A stretch of 64,000 bases of DNA from Ampelocalamus luodianensis (Eukaryota > Streptophyta > Magnoliopsida > Poales > Poaceae), in contig CM070620.1 in NCBI GenBank assembly GCA_036346255.1, forward strand, positions 11,644,671-11,708,670, in the 5' to 3' direction. A program made the position numbers and the translations under genes. Positions 56,800 to 64,000 of the stretch are shown in pieces. Positions within the stretch are counted from its first letter, which is position 1. Every line of letters begins with the position of its first letter. A model generated the notes under the pieces. That model was not told the origin of the DNA. It searched no databases and worked only from the letters and a program-made list of their open reading frames with translations.

Positions 56800-57797
56800 G
56801 GCGATGTGTGCAAGTGAGGAGAGCGAATCCACTACCGCGTGGGAGAGATGTGAAGGAGAATGATAGGGAGGGAAATAGAGGGAGGGAGGAGGGCATGGCG
56901 CGTGAGGGGAAGGAGGGAGCGATGTACAGGAGGAGGAGATCTAGATCTAGGCGGCGCCGATGCTGGGGAGGAGGGAGGAGGAGGAGGAGGAGGGTGGCCA
57001 CGGGCGAAGGAGAGAGGTAGAGGAGGGAGGCAGATCCAGATCTAGATCTGGACCTAGGCCAGGGCAACGCCGGGGAGGAGGGAGGAGGTAGGCGGGAAGA
57101 GGAGGGTGGGCAGCGGAGCCGACGAGGGAGGGAGGAGCGTGCGAGGGATGAGGGAGCCGAGCGGGCATGCGGGGGTTTTATGGAGTGGCATTCGGCGGGT
57201 AATTACTGTTGGTGATATACCCTAAAGGCAATCATAGAAATGATTGTATCATGTCTATACTGTTGGTGCTAGCATACAGACGTACGGTGTTCCATCTCTG
57301 GACGTGTGGATACCGTAGATGCGCTACTGCGATTGCTGTTGCGCTCAAGGACGATCCACCACCTTCGCAAGGAATGTTAGAGGTTGCTGGAGGAGACGAT
57401 CGGCATCGAGAACGCTGGACGATCGACTACGACCACTACATCGACGTGCTTAATGTTGGATCGGGCTGCTCCAACTCTTTTTTCGTTGCACTGCGTGTTT
57501 GGTGGTAATAATCTATGATCTCTTGATTGCATGGCTTCCTGGTTTACATGTTACAATTTTTAAATTACCAGCTAGCGTAGCCTACACGTATCCCTTCAAT
57601 TACCCCTGAACTTCGGGGGTAATTTCGGAACGAAGGCTGCGGGAAGCCGCGAAAGCTCCTCGTGGATGGCTTCCGCTTTTCGCATGTTGTAACACGAATT
57701 CGATTTGGAGAAAAACGACTGTGAAAAGCTTCCCATTTAAAACGGCTTTCGGTTTTTTCGGACGAAAGCCAGAAGCTGAAGCCATCCTAAATAGGCC
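56800..57797 (-). mobile_element. GGA-rich transposon carrying the captured fragments, left end not found
   Basis: The GGA-rich block (56845-57180) and the right arm (57604-57797, with TTCGG and GGCTTCCG words) match the pattern of the element at 57852 and of 24706-25801. The right end reads AAATAGGCC, comparable to AAATAAATATGGCC of the first. A TGA, not TTA, follows. The bHLH and SEX4 exons lie on the far side of the GGA-rich block, in the same orientation, as in a Pack-type element. An LTR is inserted in the right arm. The far end of this element is not identified. Confidence 0.5.
57207..57598 (+). mobile_element. Internally deleted copia solo LTR, 392 bp
   Basis: It begins TGTTGGTGATATACCCTAAA and ends GTATCCCTTCA, and is flanked by a perfect ATTAC duplication (57202-57206 and 57599-57603). 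It joins the first ~50 bases directly to the last ~340 of an LTR of the 28534 family. An internal deletion of about 1 kb therefore took place either before or after insertion. It interrupts the GGA-rich transposon. Confidence 0.92.
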
Positions 57798-58004
57798 TGA
57801 AGTCATGTTGGCTGTTCCCCGAGAGACCGAACCAATTATTGCAAAGCTAAAGGGCCTGTTTGTTTGGGCTATACTTTTCTGAAAAGCGGCTTCTGGCTGT
57901 GTTGCTGAGCTTTTTCTGATTTGGTATTTGGCTATCTAGCTTTTAAGTATGCTGTCTGCAGCTTCTGAGATGGAAAATGTCTGAAATGCCCCTGAGGACA
58001 ATAA

Positions 58005-58520
58005 CGGCTTTTTTATGTCGTTTAACGCAGTTAACAACGTTTAACGAGAACTAACGACAATTGACAATAATTAACTATATTTAAAAACAATGAACAACTA
58101 ATACAATTAACGATAACTACAACATTTGATGACATTTAACGATAATTAGGGCAATTAGTCGCATTTGATGACGATTATCGCAATATACTGTAATTTAGCA
58201 CAATTATCGCCATAAACCACAATTAACCTCTATGACTACCGCAATTTACGATAACTAACGCGATTAACAACTATTAACGCAATTAAAGATAATTATTACA
58301 ATATAGAATTATTACAATTAACAATGGCTTGTTTGATGTCGTTTAACACAATTAACATCATTAAATGACAATTAACAACATTTGATGACATTTAACGATA
58401 ATTGCCGACTATTAACGACGACTAACAGAATTGATGACAACTATCGCAATTGACAGTAAATAATTATTAAGATAAACAATTATTACATAAATAATTATTA
58501 CAAACAATTATTACGTAAAT
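58005..58520. repeat. AT-rich degenerate repeat, TTAACGATAATTA type
   Basis: Dozens of short motifs such as AATTAACGA, TTTAACGA and ATAATTA follow each other without a fixed period. Dyad symmetry (TAATTA, AATT) is frequent. Confidence 0.75.
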
Positions 58521-59849
58521 AATTCATGCCCCTCCATTTTTTCCAGGCTTAGGACCGACATCGGCAATGTTAGACACCACAACCCTCACACGTACCCCCC
58601 AAAATAAAGAAGTAACAAAGAAAAATGTAAATGCCATAAATTACAAGTAATTGAATGCGATAGTTAATGCAGGTATCATTCAGAAACATATCAGCAATAT
58701 CTATGCATGTATCATTCGAACAGTGACATGTATACACTAAATGATAAGCAAAGATGACAACTTTGTTGCCATTCCCTAGTTTCTACAGATCATTTCAGTG
58801 CTCGAATTACCAAAGATCTTGTTGTCATTCGACTGTACATCTATACACCAGAAGTCTTAATCTGAACACTGAACTGAACAATCATACATCCATACATAGC
58901 TAATACCTACACATATGAAAAAAAAAGAGAGATTTGTACATAATTCTGGCTCCTGAATAGGATCATTTGATAACATATATTGTAAGTCATCCACATATCA
59001 ATATAGTCCTATAAGATTATGGTGGCTGATGGATTACTGGCAAGAATGCAAATTACAAGTAGTTCAACTACAACACTTCTGATTAGTCACAAGTGGCCCT
59101 AGAAAAATAGTAGTTCAAATGCAACACTTCTATTTAGGCACTAGTGGCCCTAGGCAACACTTGATGCAAATTGACATAGGAGAAATTGTGTAATATTTAT
59201 TTTCTGATGAGAGTTTCTTCTTCTTGGGCTCCATGGAAATGAATCTTAGAATAAAGCTCTTTTTATGCACACAACATCAGTAAGGAAGCCACATTACATA
59301 CTACTGCTCCTAACCCACATGACAACATTAATGAATTACATTTCAAGTAAGGGAGCCTCATTACGTATATAAATGAACACAAATTCAAGCAACATCAACC
59401 AAACCAATTGTAAGACTCACATTTCAAGAAGAGGAAATATGAAATAATAGCTTGACTTTATCCCTTCTATTACTCATTCCTTTGATTAATCAAGTATATT
59501 GCAAACTTTATAAGATGCCAGACAAACTATTGGTGCCCTTTCAAGTATAATTGCAATCAAACCTACAGATACAAAGCATGGGTGCTCTTTAATGTGTCAA
59601 AGTAGACATCTAAAGATCCTTAACCCAAGTTTGTTGATATCAATAAATTGTTCCATGCACACAAGTCAACAAAGTAACAAACTAGCCTTCTCAGATCATG
59701 AAACAAAACTCAGATGAAATAATCACAATGAGAATAGCACTATTATCCATGATTCACAATCACAAAACAATGACAAGAAATGAACAATTGAACAATGAAC
59801 AATTGGACAACGAATAATTGAAAGAATTCAACCATAGAGAGGAGGTAGC
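58521..59849. other. Transposon interior without recognised gene
   Basis: AT-rich DNA. A near-repeat CAA(C/T)TACAACACTTCTATTAG-like segment appears at about 59065 and 59115. No domain was seen. Confidence 0.4.
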
Positions 59850-60470
59850 CCCCGCGAGGTAGAGGGAGAAGGAGGTGGCCGGGGAGGAGGTGGCTGGGGA
59901 GGAGCGGGGTAGAGGGAGGAAGCGGCGGGGGAGGCAGAGCGGTGACGAGAACAGTAGCGTAGCCACCGCCATGGCTCCCGCCCTGACGCTGCGAAGAAGC
60001 AAGCAAGCACATCTCTGGATCCAGATCTAGATCCTCTGCGAGCACGAGGGAGGAGGACGTGGTGGCACGGCGGCGGGGGAGGAGGGCCGCGGGAGGAGGG
60101 ACGAGCGCGGGGGAGGAGGCCGTCGCTGGGAGGAGCACCGAGGGAGAAGGGCCGCGGGAGGAGCGCGGGGGAGGAGGGTGCTGGGGGAGGAGGCTGGCGC
60201 TGGGGATGAGGGCCGCGGGAGGAGAGAGGAGCGCCGAGGGAGGAGGGCCGCGGGAGGAGAGAGGAACACCGAGGGAGGAGGGCTGCGGGAGGAGGGAGGA
60301 GCGCGGGAGAGGAGGGTGCTGGGGGAGGAGGCCGGCGCTGGGGAGGAGGGCCGTGGGAGGAGAGAGGAGGGCGGGGGAGGAGGGCACTGGGGGAGGAGGC
60401 CGACGCCGGGGAAGGAGGGCCGCGGAGGAGGGAGGAGGAGGAGCAGGGCTCAGGGGCGGGTGGGGGGAGG
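59850..60470 (-). repeat. GGA-rich degenerate tandem repeat
   Basis: Degenerate units of GGAGGAGGGCCGCGGGAGGAG and GGCGCTGGGGAGG. The long Pro/Ser/Leu-rich frames on the minus strand (59743-60387) follow from this composition and are not taken as a gene. Confidence 0.75.
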
Positions 60471-61467
60471 GGCGAGCAATGGAGTTGGGTTATGGGTTAT
60501 TTATGTGATGACAAAAGCGGATAATAATATCTGAAGTTGAGGGGCAAATTTGGAAGGGGGTGGGAAGCCGCACGAAGGTGCCGAAGGCAGCTTCCGGTTT
60601 TTGGTTTTCTCCCATTGATGCGGTTTACAGAAGTTTGGACAGTATTGGCCCCCTCTGTATCCAAATTTCTGAAAGTAGCCTTTTTACTATCGAAATTCCA
60701 AAAGTAGCCCTGCGTCCGCGTCTTTGCGTCCTGTCCCGCGAAGCAAAGCTCTGCGCCATGAGCACAAACGCGTCGTTCTTGCGGCACGACAGACGCGCAT
60801 AGGCACATCTTTGCGCCTCCGGCGCGGCGAGTGCTGCTGAGGCACATCTTTGCGCCTCCCGCGCGCACGTCCCGCGATTCCGCGCGGCGCCCGATCTCGC
60901 TCGGCCCGCCTGTGAGACCGCGCGGTCTTGCACCAGCGCTTCGCGAAGCTTCGGCCGCGCCGCAAGCGCTGCGCGCGCAGCTGCGGCAATTCTTTGCGCC
61001 ACGCGTTGCCGCTGGCCGCCTCGCGCGCTTGCACTAAATTCCAGCCCGTGACGACGACAGAGCAAACAACGCAACAATAAAATGAGGAAAGCCCTCGTTC
61101 TTCGTGATTCTCTTCCTCCTCTCCACTCCATTCGGTGCGGTAGTTTTCTCATTGAGACAGAGAAGCGGAGAGGAAGCGAAGCAGAGAGGAAGAGAAGGTA
61201 GCAGCGAAGCAGTCCGTAGTTGCAACTCTCGCAGTTGCAGAAGTTATTCATCGTGTTTGCACTCCAAGAAAAGGTAATTATGATCAACACGCAGCATTCC
61301 TATAGATTTAGCAATGTGATTACGTAGTTTGATATTGTAGCAAAACAGTAGTTTTGGTTGGTAGTCAGTGTATGCCCTTAGTTGACTTAGAAAAATTAGT
61401 ATTGTTAGTGTTGTAAATTTGTACTAAGTGTGGAACCTGTTGTAGCAAAGCTGAATGGTAGATTCGA

Positions 61468-61615
61468 AATATTGAACAATTTCTTACCTGACGTCATAAC
61501 GATTTTAATGGAAACAATGGCTAGTACAATGATAGCTTCAAAATATTGAACAATTTCTTACCTGACATCATAACGATTTTAATGAAAACAATGGCTAGTA
61601 CAATGGTTGCTTCAA
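61468..61615. repeat. 74-bp tandem duplication in the MULE intron
   Basis: Copies 61468-61541 and 61542-61615 begin AATATTGAACAATTTC and differ at about four bases. Confidence 0.9.
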
Positions 61616-61893
61616 AATGTTCATGATACGCGATAGAAATACAATTGAAAAGATATTGTACAATGGGATTTACAAAATACAGATTTCCTATTTTTTAAAG
61701 AAAAATGTAGAGTACCTTAAATTACGAAGAAATTACATGGTGGCTTGCACTGTGTCATGAAACCTAAAATTTAAAAAATATTCTGAGGCTGTAAAACGTG
61801 TGATTGAAATGCGCATGATACGTGGTTGCAAGATAGTACAAGCATTGCATATAAGTTGTTTCATTCTCCATATGCACATGTGTTAGGTACTTC

Positions 61894-64000
61894 ATGGCGG
61901 AGATTCAAGATCTGTTTGTGTTCCACGGGAACGCTCTCGTACGCAACGGACTGTACGGGGCGGACCTGTCGAATTGCGACCGAACAGTGATCCGGGCACC
62001 AGGTTTGAAGGACATGAGCCTCTTGGAGCTAAGGCGGTGCGTGCGGTCCGCGTTCGATCGCGCCACTGCAAGGATGAAGCTGCGCATCGAGGTGTTGTAT
62101 CTCTCGGTGGTGGGTGATGGAGGGGAAACCGTTTGGCAACTTATGAAGGTGATAAGTGACGCTTCATGGACCAATTACATGGAGGTTGTTTGCAACCATG
62201 CTGTTGCGATATATGCGCGGCCGATGGTCTACGTTCAGTTCGTGGAGAGGACGGGGACATCCGGCGTGGGTGGTTCCGGTGAGGCTGCTGATGAGGAGGA
62301 GCCTGCGTTGGTCTCCGGTGTTGGAGGATACGCGGGCGAGGAAGTGGGAGATGCAGACCTGAGGAGGCGTGCTGAAAATTTTGAGCCCAACGAAGGAGTG
62401 GAGAAATGGTGGGCAGCCCGTATTGATTGCCAAGAGTACCTAGCGGACCAGCCGGAAGGGGTGCAAAGCGAGGAGGAGGAGGAGGACGTGGAAACATCAA
62501 GTTCCGAAGACGAGGAAGACGAAGAAGATGGTACGGGAGGTGTAGTTGGTGGTCTTGTGACCACGGACAATGCTTACGTCCCCTCAAGATTAGACGACGT
62601 CGCAGCGGCATCGCTGGTTCTACCACAGCCGGAAGGGGGCGAGTGGGGGTTCAATGAAGACACCATGCTCCTTGGGCAGCGCTTTCCTAACAAGAGCGCC
62701 GCCCAGCATGCTATAGCCAGATACGCCGTTAACATTGGGCGGACGTATCGGTGCGAAGGTCCAACCCGACACCTACATCGTTAGGTGTGTTGATGAATCT
62801 GTCTTTGAAAGGTGCGTGCGCGCAGCGGTTCACGGCACGCGCGGGCTTTGGATAACCGTCTGGAAGGACCACACATGCGAGCTAGTGAGCGCTTTATAGG
62901 CACCGCAACATGACATCCTTGTATGTTGCTAGCCTGATAAGCACCTCGTCACTGCAGATGTTTCCATTGTGCCAAAGCTTCTAATGGCGGATGTTGCCAA
63001 CATAGTGGGGTTCGAGGTCAGCTACAAGAAGGTATGGCGGACGAAACGGAAGGTCGTGGAGCGAATGTTCGGGACATTCGAAGAGGGTTACAACCTAGTT
63101 CCAAGAATCTTGCATCAAATCGCGAGATCAAATCCGGACTTACATAAGCAAGTTTGACCAGTGCATCCGCGAAGGGGCCCAATTGTTTTATTCTTGACGA
63201 GGTCTTCGGGCCTTGATCGGGCAATAGAAGGTTTCAAGCACTGTCGTCCCGTGCTAACGATGGACGGCACCTTCCTATCTGGGAAGTACAAGGGTACCAT
63301 CCTCGCCGCGGTCGCAGCCGATGCGAACGACCAGTTACTCCCTGTGTCCTTCGCAATTGTTAAGAGCGAGAACACCGGCGATTGGCGTGGTTCTGTCCAA
63401 AGTGAAGCGGCGGTGGTCCAAGACCGCCGGATGTGTGTGTCATCTCCGACCGCAATCTTTGGGTTCTTTGTCGCGTTGAGCACGATGCAAAGCGGACGCG
63501 ACGCCGTTCGATGGAGCGATGTCAAGAGCCGTTGGTGCATGAGGTATCTCGCGGTGAACTTCCACACAAGGTTTGAAGCAAGGACACGATGAAGATGTTC
63601 AAGAAGCTCTGCATGCAGAACCAAAGGCGGAAATTCGATGCGGTGTGGAGACGGCTCGGCGAGGAGATCGGGAAGCATTTAAGGAACTCGGCGGGCGCCG
63701 AGGCAAGGGCGCGGCGGGAGGGTCCGCGAGTTGGGAGTTCACGCGAGGTTAACTCGCACGCACGACTTGGAGAAATGGTCCTCGCTACGACACCGGTGGT
63801 GCAAGGTATGAGATCATGGCGACCAACATGTTCGAGGTATACAACGGTGTACTCAAGGGTGTCCGATCGCCGCGATCGCGATCGTGGAGGAGAGCCGAAC
63901 CGCATCGCCGGTGCCGTTATGAGCCATGATGGCCAAGAAGCATCCGGAGGATGGCAAGCAATTCTCGGAAGTAATGCACGCGTACATGGAGAAGAAGATC
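61894..64000 (+). pseudogene. MULE (MuDR) transposase, frameshifted, incomplete
   Basis: Met at 61894 opens a 296-codon frame: MAEIQDLFVFHGNALVRNG, an Asp/Glu-rich linker, and the zinc-finger-adjacent GQRFPNKSAAQHAIARYAVN with INIGRTYRCE-like text. The frame then shifts near 62760. Further pieces are VRAAVHGTRGLW, WKDHTCELVS, VSYKKVWRTKRKVVE, LTMDGTFLSGKYKGTILAAVAADANDQLLP (first Asp of the DDE core) and SRWCMRYLAVNFHTRF. The second Asp region (ISDR) is in another frame at about 63440. A MuDR transposase would cut and paste the element. Stops and at least three frameshifts make it inactive. The SWIM zinc finger would lie past the window. Confidence 0.85.

Larger units (their letters stand above)
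57852..60612 (-). mobile_element. GGCC-ended GGA-rich transposon, right end truncated
   Basis: The left end GGGCCTGTTTGTTTGGGCT and the arm (AATGTCTGAAATGCCCCT) match 24706-25801. The right side has the GGA-rich block (59850-60470) and then GGAAGCCGC and GGCTTCCGG words as in the element at 56800. The last ~40 bases with the second inverted repeat are missing near 60612, where the MULE begins. In between is an AT-rich repeat region (58005-58520). No transposase motif was found, so non-autonomous. Confidence 0.55.
60613..64000 (+). mobile_element. MuDR-type MULE, right end beyond window
   Basis: A broken MURA-like transposase at 61894 defines it. Upstream, 60640-61290 holds a segment with CTGAAAGTAGCC and CCAAAAGTAGCC and a GC-rich part with TTTGCGCCT repeats, as in grass MULE ends. 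A probable 5' untranslated exon ends at AAAAG|GTAATT near 61275 and joins an acceptor TGTTAG at 61886. The left inverted repeat is not defined and the right end is outside the window. Confidence 0.7.

Noticed and set aside
59743..60387. Minus-strand 214-codon Pro/Ser/Leu-rich open frame
   Set aside because: Composition follows the GGA-rich repeat; neighbouring frames are equally open.

Overview
This window is plant nuclear DNA, almost certainly from a grass (Poaceae). The evidence is GT-AG spliced genes, a GC-rich NRT1/PTR transporter gene with monocot-style codon use, several-kilobase Ty3/gypsy LTRs, and grass-type MULE, hAT, CACTA and GGCC-ended (PIF/Harbinger-like) transposons nested in one another. 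It holds one apparently intact host gene and a large amount of decayed mobile DNA. No bacterial, organellar, tRNA, rRNA or CRISPR feature was seen.

Layout. 1-3669: a Ty1/copia element on the minus strand, with its 3' LTR running off the window and its 5' part lost. 3670-11188: a Ty3/gypsy element on the plus strand that keeps gag but has an unrecognised ~500-codon reading frame where pol should be. A 3.3 kb solo LTR with a perfect ACTTC target duplication sits in its leader. 11189-20674: a Tat/Retand-type Ty3/gypsy element (gag, protease, RT, RNase H, second RNase H, integrase) with a spliced gene on the opposite strand between pol and the 3' LTR. 20675-31515: mostly intergenic, with one unrecognised broken ORF, a GGCC-ended transposon with TTA target duplication, a solo copia LTR with perfect ATACA duplication, and a second copia solo LTR. 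31516-37023: a 5.5 kb hAT element (8-bp duplication, 7/8 match) holding transposase remains, a CACTA MITE (perfect GTA duplication), and a second, plus-strand copy of the Retand-type accessory gene.

37972-41228: the host gene, a five-exon NPF (NRT1/PTR family) transporter closest to the NPF7 / NRT1.5 group, 611 residues. Its exon 1 codes only for Met. Two adjacent perfect tandem duplications lie about 0.5-0.75 kb upstream. 41515-44896: a Mutator-like element whose long inverted repeats are built from palindromic GTCGCTCAAC units and which carries a broken plant-mobile-domain gene. 45290-56706: captured exon fragments of a SEX4-type phosphoglucan phosphatase gene and a PIF-type bHLH gene, both on the minus strand, split by a 10.2 kb Tekay-type Ty3/gypsy element (perfect TTACT duplication). 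56800-60612: two related transposons sharing a GGA-rich block, one interrupted by an internally deleted LTR (perfect ATTAC duplication). 60613-64000: a MuDR-type MULE with a frameshifted transposase running off the right edge.

Apart from the NPF gene, nearly every coding stretch is a decayed transposon reading frame. Target-site duplications and interruptions give the order of nesting. The most informative features are the two spliced antisense accessory genes with matching exon borders, the gag-only gypsy element with the unknown frame, the palindrome-ladder MULE, and the split gene-capture locus.
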